The notes: a model not told the origin generated them from the sequence alone. A DNA stretch of 64,000 nt from Pseudomonas triticifolii (GCF_014358015.1 NZ_JACONV010000001.1:124001-188000); one strand, 5' to 3'; counted from the first letter of the stretch, positions 35,701-45,421 are shown. Program-made: numbers and translations.

Positions 35701-36222
35701 TTACAGCGGCGTTGGCTGGATGATCTCGACCCAGTAGCCATCCGGGTCCTTGATGAACGCCAGGCTGTTCATGCGGCCGTCAGAGAGGCGTTTCTGAAAC
35801 TTCACATCCAGTTTCTCGAAGCGTTCGCACGCGGCGACGACATCCGGTACCGACACGCAGATGTGACCAAAGCCACGCGGGTCGCTGTTGCCATCGTGAT
35901 AAACGGCTGACGGGTCGTTCTCGGTGCCGTGGTTGTGGGTCAGTTCCAGAATGCCCGGAATCGACTTCATCCACTCGCTGCGGGCCTTGTCGTCAGTCGG
36001 AATCAGTTTTTTGTCCGTCAGCGCCAGAAAATACAGGCTGAACTCGGCTTCCGGGAAATCGCGCTTTTCAACCAGGCTGAACCCCAGAACGCGAGTGTAG
36101 AAGTCCAGAGAGGCTGTGATGTCCTTGACGCGCAGCATGGTGTGATTGAACACGAACTGCTGGGTAGCGGCTTCAGGTTCTGCTGTCACGCCAGGGAAGG
36201 AATTGAGGTCTTGCAGGCTCAT
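35701..36222 (-). CDS. gloA: Lactoylglutathione lyase (glyoxalase I)
   Basis: Metal-dependent enzyme of 173 aa that converts the methylglyoxal-glutathione hemithioacetal to S-lactoylglutathione. Metal ligands are seen in FNHTMLRVKD (His), ILELTHNHG (Glu), GFGHICVSVPD (His) and GYWVEIIQP (Glu). The N-terminal extension of about 25 residues and the length are of the larger glyoxalase I type. The ATG at 36222 has GGAGA upstream; the earlier in-frame start at 36285 has no support. With gor and ahpCF nearby it fits a glutathione/oxidative-stress area. Confidence 0.92.
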   Translation of the reverse strand: MSLQDLNSFPGVTAEPEAATQQFVFNHTMLRVKDITASLDFYTRVLGFSLVEKRDFPEAEFSLYFLALTDKKLIPTDDKARSEWMKSIPGILELTHNHGTENDPSAVYHDGNSDPRGFGHICVSVPDVVAACERFEKLDVKFQKRLSDGRMNSLAFIKDPDGYWVEIIQPTPL

Positions 36223-36362
36223 GAATTGTCTCCAGCCAGTGTGTGAATAGTGCCAAATGATACGGAGTGGGGGAGCGTGTGCCAAACCTGTGTGTCGATA
36301 AAAGCAGGGGCCCTCTTGCTAGCGGCTAACGACAGGCTCAGAATTTCCGGCTCACCGCACTG

Positions 36363-36923
36363 ATGGCCATGATCATGATTCTTTCGCACTGCCGACCTTC
36401 GCTCCTCAGCTTGTGCCTGCTGGCGGCTGCTACTGGCGCTCATGCCGATGCGGTGATCCTGTGGCCAGCCGGTTGGGAAGTGGAGTCGTTACCCGCTGCG
36501 ACTGATGCTCCCGCTCAACCCTCCGTGCAGGTCAGACAGCGAGCGGTCAAAAACGATCAACTGGGTAATCCGCTGATGGTCATGGAGTTGACCCAGACGC
36601 GGCTTGCACCCGGTCACGAGGTCAATGTGCAGGGCGTCTTGCTGGAAATGCGCAAATCGATTCAGGTCAATTTCGCCCGAAGCGGGTTTCAGAGTGTCTG
36701 CACGCATGTACGTAGTGGGCAGCTCAGTGTCGTTCCTGCGCTGGAGACCACCTGCACCGTCACCCAGAACGGCGTGCATGTCATGACTCAAACGCTTGTG
36801 GCGGCTGCCAATAAGAACACGGCCTGGTCATTGTCCTATGCGGGATCGGCGCAGGGGTATGCGGACAACAAGGCGGAGGCGCTGCACATTCGCGAGGGGC
36901 TTCAGCTTGGCGGAGGAGAGTGA
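36363..36923 (+). CDS. Exported DUF4946-like protein
   Basis: Exported protein of about 186 aa. The N-terminus (SLLSLCLLAAATGAHADA) is a signal peptide; the start is uncertain, as ATG codons at 36363, 36369 and 36375 are all possible and none has a good ribosome-binding site. The mature part starts VILWPAGWEVE and contains two Cys (SVCTHV and TTCTVTQ) that could pair. It resembles the DUF4946 group of Pseudomonas; the function is unknown. Confidence 0.65.
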   Translation: MAMIMILSHCRPSLLSLCLLAAATGAHADAVILWPAGWEVESLPAATDAPAQPSVQVRQRAVKNDQLGNPLMVMELTQTRLAPGHEVNVQGVLLEMRKSIQVNFARSGFQSVCTHVRSGQLSVVPALETTCTVTQNGVHVMTQTLVAAANKNTAWSLSYAGSAQGYADNKAEALHIREGLQLGGGE

Positions 36924-36941
36924 GGGGCTTTTCTGCGGGCA

Positions 36942-36964
36942 AAAAGAAGCCCGCCGAGGCGGGC
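36942..36964 (-). terminator. Minus-strand rho-independent terminator without an obvious gene
   Basis: GCCCGCC/GGCGGGC stem; read on the minus strand it is followed by TTCTTTTT. On the plus strand no T-run follows, so it does not serve the DUF4946 gene. The mvaT-type gene has its own terminator further right. Confidence 0.65.
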
Positions 36965-37373
36965 ATGGGGCGCTATTCCTTTAGCGGTCTTCATCATGGA
37001 AGACCGCATGTGAAAAAAGTGTGAACCTCTTTGCGTCCTTTTATCGAGTCTCGCCCCAGGCTCCCGTCCGTGCGGCCCTGAGAGCGGATATCTTCGCGTT
37101 GAGTAATTATTCTAAGTAGTTAAACCTGAAGAGGCGCTGAACATAAACTTGAATTTTTCAAGTTGTAACTGTGAGCTGAATCGCATGCCTGAACGAAAAT
37201 TTATTGGCGTCATTATTTTTTCGGTGTAAATAATCTGACACGTCCTGTATGTACCGTGCAGTTCAGTTCAGCAGGAAGATGCAGGCTTGGGAGAGTAGCG
37301 TCATAGTGCACGCCTTGACGGTGATAGTCCTCGCACCGTTTGGCGACTAGTAATCGATCGCCCGGCAGGCAAT

Positions 37374-37398
37374 AAAAAGCCCTGCGGGTGCAGGGCTT
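37374..37398 (-). terminator. Terminator of the MvaT-family gene
   Basis: AAGCCCTGC pairs with GCAGGGCTT across a 4-base loop; on the minus strand it ends in TTTTTATT. It lies about 20 bases after the stop codon. Confidence 0.85.
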
Positions 37399-37416
37399 CA
37401 AGTGACATAGTTGTGA

Positions 37417-37779
37417 TCAGGCACGCAGCCATGAATCAACAGTGTCCGCACCGTATTGCTCTTTCCAGGCTTTAAGACCGCGGTGATTGCCGCCCTTGGT
37501 TTCAATCAGTTCACCGGTGTGCGGGTTCTGATAAACCTTGACGATACGTGCACGGCGGCGCTTGGGGCCAGCCGGTGCAACCAGCGATGTAGAGCTGGCA
37601 GGGTCGAGGATCGCGATGATGTCGCGCAGGCTCTTGCCATAGCTACCCATGAGGTCCTGGAGCTTTTGCTCGAATTCAATCTCCTTCTTCAGCCCGGCGT
37701 CATTCTTCAAGGCTTCCAGCTGTGCCAGCTGCTCTTGAAGGGCTTTTTCTGCTGCTCGAAACTCGGCAAGTCTGGACAA
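37417..37779 (-). CDS. MvaT-family H-NS-like nucleoid protein
   Basis: Xenogeneic silencer of the MvaT/MvaU group, about 120 aa. The N-terminal coiled coil (SRLAEFRAAEKALQEQLAQLEAL) mediates oligomerisation; the conserved FEQKLQDLMGSYGKSLRDIIAILDP joins it to the C-terminal AT-rich DNA-binding domain (YQNPHTGELIETKGGNHRGLKAWKEQYG). The start is most likely TTG at 37779, giving MSRLAEF as in relatives, with GGAG 8 bases upstream; GTG at 37788 is less likely. Pseudomonads usually hold two or more such genes; which paralogue this is cannot be told. Confidence 0.87.
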   Translation of the reverse strand: MSRLAEFRAAEKALQEQLAQLEALKNDAGLKKEIEFEQKLQDLMGSYGKSLRDIIAILDPASSTSLVAPAGPKRRRARIVKVYQNPHTGELIETKGGNHRGLKAWKEQYGADTVDSWLRA

Positions 37780-38261
37780 ATAACACACTCCGACAATGTC
37801 ATGGCTGTTGCCAGCCCAATAAAACGATAAGACAAAACTGTTTGGCTGATCGGTTCGTTTGATACCTGCCCGTTACCCACGTGTTCAATGCTAAAAACTA
37901 AGCCGTCCGGTCTGGCCGGGTCGTAGATAAGGGGTAGTTAAACTCGATCGCCCGTAAATGATGCACCTTTTTTTCGCGTTAGAAAACAGTCTTCTTGAAA
38001 TTGCTTAAATCGCCGGCCGTTGTTCAGTTGAGTGTTGCAGACACAGGCAGTGTTATCGAGCGCCGCGCCGTGTAAGTTATTTCTGATAATAGACGCCGCA
38101 TTCCGATGCGCAACGTTGCGTTGAATGCCGTGAAAAAAGAAACGTCCTACAGATAAATACGGCGGCGTACGTGAAGTGTATGAAGGGACTCAAAGCGCCG
38201 GGGCGAAAGGGCTTCAGCGATGCAGGGAATGGCCTTTTGCCCTGACGTTTTTGTGCCTCGC
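37780..38261. other. Upstream region of the MvaT-family gene
   Basis: About 480 bp, AT-rich in its middle, between the MvaT-family start and the end of the TPR gene. No ORF of conviction and no RNA gene recognised. It probably holds the promoter of the nucleoid-protein gene, and such genes often regulate themselves. Confidence 0.35.
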
Positions 38262-39362
38262 TCAGAGTCCTTGCTGCAGTGCGGGGTCGTCGGGGTTCTG
38301 CTGTTCAAGCTCGGCAAGAAGGACCTGGACGTTCTGCAATTGCCCGTTTTCTTTCCAGTACTGGATCAACAATACACGTGCCTTGCGATTGGCCGGATCG
38401 CTCTGAACAATTTGTGCCAATTGTTTCTGCGCAGCCTCCAGCTGGTCCAGGTCGTGCAGCGCAGCTGCCAGGTCATAGCGGTAGTCGCTGTTTTCAGGGC
38501 TCAGCTCCGACGCTTTGGCCAGGCTCAGCAGGGCGTATTCGGCCTGGTCATGGTGCAGTAACCACATTCCCAGCGCGTGCTGCAGCATAGAGGAGTCGGG
38601 GTGTCGCTCCAGCAGCCTGGCAAAAAGACTGCGCGCCTGTTCGGCCTGACCTTTTTTATCCAGCAGTTCTATATGGGCCAGGGCGGCTTCGATGTTATCT
38701 GGATCCAGGTCAGTGGCGCGTTGCAAAGCGGTTACAGCAGGCTCCAGATCACCTGTCTGCAAATAGAGTCTGGCAAGTTCCAACTGGTTCTGCGCAGTGG
38801 GTGGCTGGCTTTTGAGGGCCTCCTGGAAAGCTTCTGCACTTTGTTGCAGGACGGCGAAGTACAGTCCCAGGTCGTCGGGTGACAAACCCAGCAAGGCGCG
38901 GGTGGCCGCGAACCGGACGGATTGTTCTCGATCTTCCAGCAATGGACCGAGCAACAGACTGCGCTGGCTGCTGGATACCAGCCTGACACTGGCTGCAATG
39001 GCTGCCTCGCGCACGGGGGCGGAGTCGTGCCCCAGTGCGGCATCCAGTAACTTCAGCGCCTGTGGGCTGGGGTAGTTGCTCAGTTCGGTCAGCAAGGTTA
39101 TGCGGTGCGCGTCAGACAGATCCTTACGCGCCAGCTGCTGATACAGCACTCGGGCCGCACCGGGCTTGCCATTGTGAGCCTGGTCCAGCGCCTGTGCGTA
39201 GGTATGACTCAGACTGGCGGGAGCGGCGGGTGCTGGCACGCTGCGCCACCACCAGAAGCTGATCGACAGCGTCAACACGACTAGGGCAATCGCAATGCCG
39301 GTCAACCAGCGACGACGGGTAGCGGATTGAGGCGAGGAGCCCTTTGAAGGCAGACTGGGCAT
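38262..39362 (-). CDS. Membrane-anchored TPR protein
   Basis: A 366-aa protein with a single N-terminal membrane segment (GIAIALVVLTLSISFWWW, about 22-39) and a periplasmic part. The middle carries a HEAT-like stretch (APVREAAIAASVRLV and EQSVRFAATRALLGL), followed by tetratricopeptide repeats from about 190 (QLELARLYLQTGDLEPAVTALQRATDLDPDN and similar). This recalls the multihaem cytochrome or NrfG/CcmI-like TPR partners, but no cytochrome genes are near, so it is left as a general scaffold protein. ATG at 39362 preferred over TTG at 39374. Confidence 0.72.
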   Translation of the reverse strand: MPSLPSKGSSPQSATRRRWLTGIAIALVVLTLSISFWWWRSVPAPAAPASLSHTYAQALDQAHNGKPGAARVLYQQLARKDLSDAHRITLLTELSNYPSPQALKLLDAALGHDSAPVREAAIAASVRLVSSSQRSLLLGPLLEDREQSVRFAATRALLGLSPDDLGLYFAVLQQSAEAFQEALKSQPPTAQNQLELARLYLQTGDLEPAVTALQRATDLDPDNIEAALAHIELLDKKGQAEQARSLFARLLERHPDSSMLQHALGMWLLHHDQAEYALLSLAKASELSPENSDYRYDLAAALHDLDQLEAAQKQLAQIVQSDPANRKARVLLIQYWKENGQLQNVQVLLAELEQQNPDDPALQQGL

Positions 39363-39452
39363 ACCGATATCCAATGCTTGACGGCTTGCAGCTTCGGGGA
39401 GTGCCTGTCCGCTGTCAAACCTTACGCGTCAAAAAGCTCGATCGACAGGCGT

Positions 39453-39482
39453 AAAAAACCCCGCATTTTTCAGGTGCGGGGT
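39453..39482 (-). terminator. Terminator after oprN
   Basis: ACCCCGCA pairs with TGCGGGGT; read on the minus strand it is followed by TTTTTTAC. It ends the mexEF-oprN transcript. Confidence 0.85.
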
Positions 39483-39503
39483 GGGTTTGCCGAACATTGT
39501 CTA

Positions 39504-40901
39504 TCAGGCTTGTGGCTGCCAGCCGCCACCTAGCGCCTTGTAGATGGCAACAATGCCGCGATACAGCTCGATCTCACCCTGGGCCTGTGAGTCTTCGGCC
39601 GCGAGTCGTTCACGCTCGGCGTCCAGCAGCACGAGGAAGTCGGCGGTGCCCTCGCGATACTGTATCGAGGCCAGGCGTGCCGCCGCACGGCTGGCTTCGC
39701 TCTGCCGAATCAGCGACAGCAAACGCTGCTGGCGTTTATCGTAATCGCTGAATGCGTTTTCCGACTCTTCCAGCGCGAGCAGCACCTGCTGTTCGTAATT
39801 TGCCAGCGCGCCTTCAGCGTCGGCATTGGCGCTGCGAATCTGCGCCCGGACGCTGCCCAGGTCGAAGGCTGCCCAGGTGATGCTCGGGCCCAGCGACCAG
39901 GCCTTGGCCGCTGAAGAGCCGATCTGCGAACCACGCCCGGCGGTGAAACCGAGGAATCCACTCAGGCTGACCCTTGGAAACAGGTCAGCGGTGGCGACAC
40001 CGATGCGCGCAGTCGAGGCGGCAAGCTGGCGCTCTGCGGCCAGAACATCAGGTCGGTTGCGCAGCACCTGGGTGGGATCGCCAATCGGCAGCGCCTTGGC
40101 GATGGCGGGCAATGTGGTCGGGCTCAAATCCACGCTGAGGCTCTCGGGCCGCTCACCCAGCAAGGTCGCGATCCGGTTGCGCTGACGCACCTGCTCGGCC
40201 TGCAACTGCGGAACGGTGGCTTCAACCGCTGCCAGCCGCGCATCCGCCCGGACCACATCCAGCTCGTTACCTACACCGGCATCGCGCAGTTGCGTGGTCA
40301 CGCCTTGGGAGTTCTGTTGATTCTTCAGGTTATCCCGTGCAATGGCCTCGCGCAGTTGCGCGCCACGCAGTTGCCCGTAGGCGTCGACCACTTCGGCAAT
40401 CAGTGTGACCTGCAACTGATAAAGACTGGCCTGCGCGGCCGCTGCGTCGGCATCGCTGGCTTCCAGTTGACGCTGAATACGCCCGAACAGGTCCAGCTCC
40501 CAGGCCATGTCCAGGCCCAGGTCGTAGCGCTCACTGTTGACACGACGCTCGGTCACGCCAGGCTGCTGGCCTTTGCCCAAATCACTGCTGGCCCGGCTCG
40601 TCACCACCGGCATGGCATCGTTTGCGACGTCATCGCGAATGGCGCGCGCCGCTTTCAAACGTGCAAAGGCCACGCGCAAATCCCGGTTGCCCTCGAGTGA
40701 CTGAGTGACCAGTTTGTCGAGGGTCGGATCGTCGAACTGCTTCCACCACGCTGCATCGGCCTTGGTGCGGTCGTAGTTGCCCTGCGCGGCAGCGGCCAGT
40801 TTCGCCGGTGCAGTATCGGGCGTCTTGTAGTCCGGGCCGACGGCGCAGGCCGCCAGGGCCAGGACCAACAGGCTCGGGACGAAGAGTTTAAGGGCGCTCA
40901 T
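39504..40901 (-). CDS. oprN: RND pump outer-membrane lipoprotein (OprN-type)
   Basis: TolC-like outer-membrane channel of about 465 aa, NodT family. The lipobox LALAACAVGPDY puts the lipidated Cys near 19. The two repeats that build the beta-barrel and alpha-tunnel are visible around PTLDKLVTQSLEGNRDLRVAFARLKAARA and RPDVLAAERQLAASTARIGVATADLFPRVSLSG. Its ATG overlaps the mexF stop by one base (TGATG), with GGAG upstream. It exports the substrates of the MexEF pump, which in relatives include chloramphenicol, quinolones and quorum-signal precursors. Confidence 0.9.
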   Translation of the reverse strand: MSALKLFVPSLLVLALAACAVGPDYKTPDTAPAKLAAAAQGNYDRTKADAAWWKQFDDPTLDKLVTQSLEGNRDLRVAFARLKAARAIRDDVANDAMPVVTSRASSDLGKGQQPGVTERRVNSERYDLGLDMAWELDLFGRIQRQLEASDADAAAAQASLYQLQVTLIAEVVDAYGQLRGAQLREAIARDNLKNQQNSQGVTTQLRDAGVGNELDVVRADARLAAVEATVPQLQAEQVRQRNRIATLLGERPESLSVDLSPTTLPAIAKALPIGDPTQVLRNRPDVLAAERQLAASTARIGVATADLFPRVSLSGFLGFTAGRGSQIGSSAAKAWSLGPSITWAAFDLGSVRAQIRSANADAEGALANYEQQVLLALEESENAFSDYDKRQQRLLSLIRQSEASRAAARLASIQYREGTADFLVLLDAERERLAAEDSQAQGEIELYRGIVAIYKALGGGWQPQA

Positions 40902-43900
40902 CAATGCGTCTCCGCAGGCAGTGTTTGCAGTTTTTGCGCCCGTGCGGCCTTGCGGGCCTGCTGGCGCTCGACGAAGTTACGGATCAGCACGTAGAACACC
41001 GGTGTCAGCAACAGGCCGAAGAAGGTGACGCCAAGCATCCCGGAGAACACCGCCACGCCCATGGCATGGCGCATCTCGGCACCGGCACCACTGGAGAGGA
41101 CGAGTGGCACGACCCCCATGATGAAGGCGAACGAGGTCATCAGGATCGGGCGCAGGCGCAGGCGGCAGGCTTCCAGGACGGCGTCCAGCGGGCTCATGCC
41201 TTCTTCCTGTTTATCCTTGGCGAATTCGACGATCAGAATCGCATTCTTGCAGGCCAGGCCCACCAGTACGATCAGGCCGATCTGGGTGAAGATGTTGTTG
41301 TCGCTACCGGCAATCATCACCCCGGCAATCGCTGACAGCAGCGTCATCGGCACGATCAGGATCACTGCCAGCGGCAGGCTCCAGCTTTCGTATTGAGCGG
41401 CCAGTACCAGGAACGCCAGCAGCACGCAGAGCGGGAAGACGAACAGCGCGGTGTTACCCGACAGAATCTGCTGATAGGTCAGGTCGGTCCATTCGTAGAC
41501 CATGCCGTTGGGCAGTTCTTCCTTGAGCAGTTTCTCGATCGCAGCCTGGGCCTGACCCGAGCTATAACCCGGTGCTGCAGCGCCGTTGATCTCGGCCGTG
41601 ATGAAACCGTTGTAGTGCATCACTCGGTCGGGGCCTGCTGTGTCGGTGACCTTGACGAAGGTCGCCAGCGGGATCATTTCGCCCAGGTTGTTACGCACCT
41701 TGAGCTGACCGATCTGGTCGGCATCCTGACGGAACTGCTGTTCAGCCTGAACGTTGACCTGATAAGTACGACCAAAACGGTTGAAGTCGTTGGCGTACAG
41801 GGAGCCCAGGTAGACCTGCAGGGTGTCGAAGATGTCGCTGATCGCCACGCCGTGGGTCTTGGCCTTTTCACGGTCAATCGATGCATCGACCTGCGGTACG
41901 TTCACGGTGTAGCTGGTGAACAGGCCTGCCAGTTCAGGCACGCTACGGCTTTTGGCGATGACATTCTGGGTTTCCTTGTACAGCTCGTCGTAGCCCAGAT
42001 TGCCTCGGTCCTCGATCTGCAGGCGGAAGCCGCCGATGGTGCCCAGGCCCTGGACCGGAGGCGGCGGGAAGATCGCCATGTAGGCTTCCTGAATCGACGC
42101 GAACTGGCCGTTCAAGGCACCGGCAATGGCATTGGCCGACTGGCTCGGGTCGGTGCGCTGATCGAACGGCTTGAGCGCGACGAACACGACACCGTTGTTC
42201 GGGCTGTTGGTGAACCCGTTGATCGAGAGGCCCGGGAACGCAATTGCGTTTTCCACGCCCGGCTGTTTCAGGGCCAGCTCAGACATGCGCTTGATGACGT
42301 CTTCGGTGCGGTCCAGGCTCGCCGCATCCGGCAACTGGGCAAAGGCCACCAGGTATTGCTTGTCCTGGCTGGGTACGAAACCGGTCGGTGTGCTGGAGAA
42401 CCCCATCCAGGTCAGTACCATCAGGCCTGCGTACACCAGCAGCGCGATGCCGCTGCTGCGAATCACCCGTGCAACCGTGCCGACGTAGCCATGGCTGGCC
42501 TTCTCGAAGAAGCGGTTGAACGGACGGAACAGCCAGCCGCCCAGCAGCTTGTCGAGGAAGCGTGAGAAACGGTCCTTGGGCGCGTCATGTCCTTTTAGCA
42601 GAACGGCGGCCAGTGCAGGCGACAGGGTCAGCGAGTTGAACGCCGAGATCACGGTCGAGATGGCAATGGTCAACGCGAACTGTTTGTAGAACTGTCCGGT
42701 GAGGCCGGAAATGAACGCTGCAGGCACGAAGACCGCACAGAGCACCAGCGCCGTGGCAATGATTGGACCGGTCACTTCAGCCATGGCTTTATGAGTTGCT
42801 GCGACCGGTTCAAGCCCCAGCTCGATGTTTCGCTCGACGTTTTCCACCACCACGATCGCATCGTCCACCACGATCCCGATGGCCAGCACCAGCCCGAACA
42901 GCGACAGCGCGTTGAGCGAGAAGCCGAACAGGTGCATCACTGCGAACGTACCGATCAGCGACACCGGCACGGCCACCAGCGGAATGATCGAGGCGCGCCA
43001 GGTCTGCAGGAACAGGATCACCACCAGCACCACCAGAATCAGTGCTTCGAACAGGGTGTGGATCACCGCTTCGATGGAACCGCGCACGAAGATGGTCGGG
43101 TCATACACGATGCTGTAGTCCATCCCCTCGGGGAAGCCTTTTTTCAGCTCGGCCATTTTGGCCCGCACATCGTTGGAAATATCGATGGCGTTGGAGCCCG
43201 GGCGCTGGAAGATCGGCATCGCTACAGCAGGCTGGTTGTTGAGCAGCGAACGCAAGGCGTACTGGCTGGAGCCCAGTTCGATGCGGGCCACGTCTTTCAG
43301 GCGAGTGATTTCGCCATCGGCACCGGCGCGTATCACCACGTTCTCGAACTCTTCCTCGGTGACCAGACGGCCCTGAGTGTTGATCGACATCTGGAAGCTG
43401 GTGGCATTGGGCGAGGGCGGGGCGCCCAACTGGCCTGCGGCAACCTGACGGTTCTGCTCGCGAATCGCATTGACCACGTCAGTGGCGGTCAGGTTACGCG
43501 AGGCGGTCTTGTTCGGGTCGAGCCAGACGCGCAGCGAGTAGTCGCCCATACCGAATAGCTGCACATCGCCCACACCTCCCAGTCGTGCCAGCTCATCCTT
43601 GATGTTGAGCACTGCATAGTTGGACAGGTACAGCATGTCGTAGCGCTGGTCCGGCGAGGTCAAGTGCACGACCATGGTCAGGTCGGGAGAGGCCTTGTCC
43701 ACCGTGATACCGATCCGCGTCACCTCTTCAGGCAGCTTGGGTTCGGTGCGCGTCACGCGGTTCTGCACCTGCACCTGCGCGTTGTCCAGGTCGGTGCCCA
43801 GCGCGAAGGTGATGGTCAGGGTCAGTTTGCCGTCGGCGGTAGCCTGCGACGACATATAGAGCATGTTCTCGACGCCGGTAATGGCCTGTTCCAGTGGCGA

Positions 43901-44092
43901 GGCCACGGTTTCGCCGATTACCTTGGGGTTGGCACCCGGGAAGTTGGCGCGCACGACGACGGTGGGCGGCACGACTTCCGGGTATTCACTGATGGGCAAT
44001 TGGAACAGCGAGATGGCACCGGCGATCAGGATCAACAGCGACAGCACGGCGGCGAAGATCGGCCGCGAGATAAAGAATTTTGAGAAGTTCAT
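40901..44092 (-). CDS. mexF: RND efflux transporter MexF
   Basis: Inner-membrane proton-driven pump of 1063 aa, HAE-1 family. Twelve membrane segments are recognisable; the proton-relay pair Asp-Asp lies in GLVLAIGIVVDDAIVVVENVERN. The N-terminal NFSKFFISRPIFAAVLSLLILIAGAISLFQLPISEYPEV and the SSQATADGKLTLTITFALGTDLD stretch match MexF more than MexB. It starts 12 bp after the mexE stop. Control is expected through MexT, whose homologue is in this window at 59-60 kb. Confidence 0.93.
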   Translation of the reverse strand: MNFSKFFISRPIFAAVLSLLILIAGAISLFQLPISEYPEVVPPTVVVRANFPGANPKVIGETVASPLEQAITGVENMLYMSSQATADGKLTLTITFALGTDLDNAQVQVQNRVTRTEPKLPEEVTRIGITVDKASPDLTMVVHLTSPDQRYDMLYLSNYAVLNIKDELARLGGVGDVQLFGMGDYSLRVWLDPNKTASRNLTATDVVNAIREQNRQVAAGQLGAPPSPNATSFQMSINTQGRLVTEEEFENVVIRAGADGEITRLKDVARIELGSSQYALRSLLNNQPAVAMPIFQRPGSNAIDISNDVRAKMAELKKGFPEGMDYSIVYDPTIFVRGSIEAVIHTLFEALILVVLVVILFLQTWRASIIPLVAVPVSLIGTFAVMHLFGFSLNALSLFGLVLAIGIVVDDAIVVVENVERNIELGLEPVAATHKAMAEVTGPIIATALVLCAVFVPAAFISGLTGQFYKQFALTIAISTVISAFNSLTLSPALAAVLLKGHDAPKDRFSRFLDKLLGGWLFRPFNRFFEKASHGYVGTVARVIRSSGIALLVYAGLMVLTWMGFSSTPTGFVPSQDKQYLVAFAQLPDAASLDRTEDVIKRMSELALKQPGVENAIAFPGLSINGFTNSPNNGVVFVALKPFDQRTDPSQSANAIAGALNGQFASIQEAYMAIFPPPPVQGLGTIGGFRLQIEDRGNLGYDELYKETQNVIAKSRSVPELAGLFTSYTVNVPQVDASIDREKAKTHGVAISDIFDTLQVYLGSLYANDFNRFGRTYQVNVQAEQQFRQDADQIGQLKVRNNLGEMIPLATFVKVTDTAGPDRVMHYNGFITAEINGAAAPGYSSGQAQAAIEKLLKEELPNGMVYEWTDLTYQQILSGNTALFVFPLCVLLAFLVLAAQYESWSLPLAVILIVPMTLLSAIAGVMIAGSDNNIFTQIGLIVLVGLACKNAILIVEFAKDKQEEGMSPLDAVLEACRLRLRPILMTSFAFIMGVVPLVLSSGAGAEMRHAMGVAVFSGMLGVTFFGLLLTPVFYVLIRNFVERQQARKAARAQKLQTLPAETH

Positions 44093-44104
44093 CGAACGAG
44101 TCCC

Positions 44105-45346
44105 TTAGCCGCGAGGCGCGGTGGCGCTGGCGAGTTTGGCGGTCGCGTTGGGCGCCGGCTTTTGCGGGTTGCTGGCTTCGAGGGCCTGACGTTGTTTGAG
44201 CAGCAGGGCGAGGGTGTCGGCGCTGGCCATCGGTGTGACCTCAGGGTCTACAGGCTGGCCGGGGCGTACGCGCTGCAAACCTTTGACGACAATGGTGTCG
44301 TCCTTGCCAAGACCGTTACGTACGATGCGCAGACCTTCGATTTTCGGACCCAGCTCTACCGGGCGATAAGCCGGCTTGTTGTCCTTGTCCATCACGAGCA
44401 CGAACTTCTTGCCCAGGTCAGTGCCGACAGCTTCATCGTTGATCAGCACGGCAGAATAAGTGCCGCTGCCGACCAGCTTGAGGCGCGCGTAAAGACCAGG
44501 GGTAAAGCTGCCATCGCTGTTGTCGAACACCGCACGGCCACGGATGGTGCCGGTGCGTGGGTTGACCTGATTGTCGACGAAGTTCATATGGCCCAGGTGC
44601 GGGTTGCCATTTTCGTTAGACAGGCCCAGATACACCGGGGTGGTCTGGCCGCGCTGACCCTTGCGGGCCAGTTCTGTGTATTTAAGGAATACACGCTCGT
44701 CGGCGTCGAAGTAGGCGTAGACCTTGTCGGTGGAGACGACACTGGTCAACGGCGTGACATCGGCGGTCACAATGTTGCCAGCAGTAATCTCGGCACGGCT
44801 GACGCGGCCTGTAATAGGCGCGGTTACGCGGGTGAAACTGAGGTTAAGGCGGGCCAGGTCCAGTTGTGCCTGAATCGCTGCAACGCCGGCCTTGGCCTCC
44901 TGCGCCGACGTGGTGCGCGAATCGGCCAGTTCGGCGGAAATGGCGTTGTTACTGCGCAGGCGCTCGCCACGCTGGGCTTCGTTATCGCTGCGCAGGGCGA
45001 CCGCACGCGCTTGTTGCAACTGGGCTTCGAGGCGACGAACTTCAGACTGGAACGGACGTGGGTCGATCTGGAACAGCAGGTCACCTTTCTTGACCAGCGA
45101 ACCGTCGGTGAAGGCCACCTGATCGATCTGGCCCGAAACGCGTGGCCGTACTTCAACGGTTTCCGGTGCTTCAAGGCGGCCGGTGAACTCGTCCCATTCG
45201 TTGACGGGTTGTTCCAGCACCTTGGCGACGCTGACCTTCGCGGCTGCTGGTGCCTGAGTCGCCTCAGGCGTGCGACCACAGGCGCTGATCACGACCAGAG
45301 CAAGGGCGGTGAGGGGATAGCGCAGATGAGCGATTGTCTGGGGCAT
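44105..45346 (-). CDS. mexE: RND efflux periplasmic adaptor MexE
   Basis: Membrane-fusion protein of 413 aa linking MexF to OprN. The leader YPLTALALVVISAC ends in a lipobox. The lipoyl half-motifs (VRPRVSGQIDQVAFTDGSLVKKGDLLFQID and LSFTRVTAPITGRVSRAEITAGNIV) flank the alpha-hairpin (RRLEAQLQQARAVALRSDNEAQ). The ATG at 45346 has GGAA at 8 bases; the TTG at 45361 is weaker. Seventy-five bases upstream lies a sequence like the MexT box. Confidence 0.92.
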   Translation of the reverse strand: MPQTIAHLRYPLTALALVVISACGRTPEATQAPAAAKVSVAKVLEQPVNEWDEFTGRLEAPETVEVRPRVSGQIDQVAFTDGSLVKKGDLLFQIDPRPFQSEVRRLEAQLQQARAVALRSDNEAQRGERLRSNNAISAELADSRTTSAQEAKAGVAAIQAQLDLARLNLSFTRVTAPITGRVSRAEITAGNIVTADVTPLTSVVSTDKVYAYFDADERVFLKYTELARKGQRGQTTPVYLGLSNENGNPHLGHMNFVDNQVNPRTGTIRGRAVFDNSDGSFTPGLYARLKLVGSGTYSAVLINDEAVGTDLGKKFVLVMDKDNKPAYRPVELGPKIEGLRIVRNGLGKDDTIVVKGLQRVRPGQPVDPEVTPMASADTLALLLKQRQALEASNPQKPAPNATAKLASATAPRG

Positions 45347-45421
45347 GAGAAGTTCCGCCAATAGTGAGAATGGGGCGGATTCTGTTGCGCGCGGGGTGTT
45401 ATTAACGAATCGAATAAATCG

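Larger units (their letters stand above)
36924..37416. other. Gene-free stretch with hairpins, possible minus-strand sRNA
   Basis: About 490 bp without a credible protein gene. It holds a GCGGTCTTC/GAAGACCGC hairpin (36984-37007), a minus-strand terminator (36942-36964) with no gene to serve, an AACTTGAA-TTT-TTCAAGTT palindrome (37146-37164) and the mvaT-type terminator at the right. The minus-strand RNA would carry several GGA motifs. A small RNA is a possibility, not shown. Confidence 0.35.

Noticed and set aside
37213..37401. 62-codon minus-strand ORF next to the MvaT-family gene
   Set aside because: It begins inside the MvaT-family terminator, has no ribosome-binding site and no protein-like composition.
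41393..42565. 390-codon plus-strand ORF opposite mexF
   Set aside because: Antisense to a well-supported RND pump gene.
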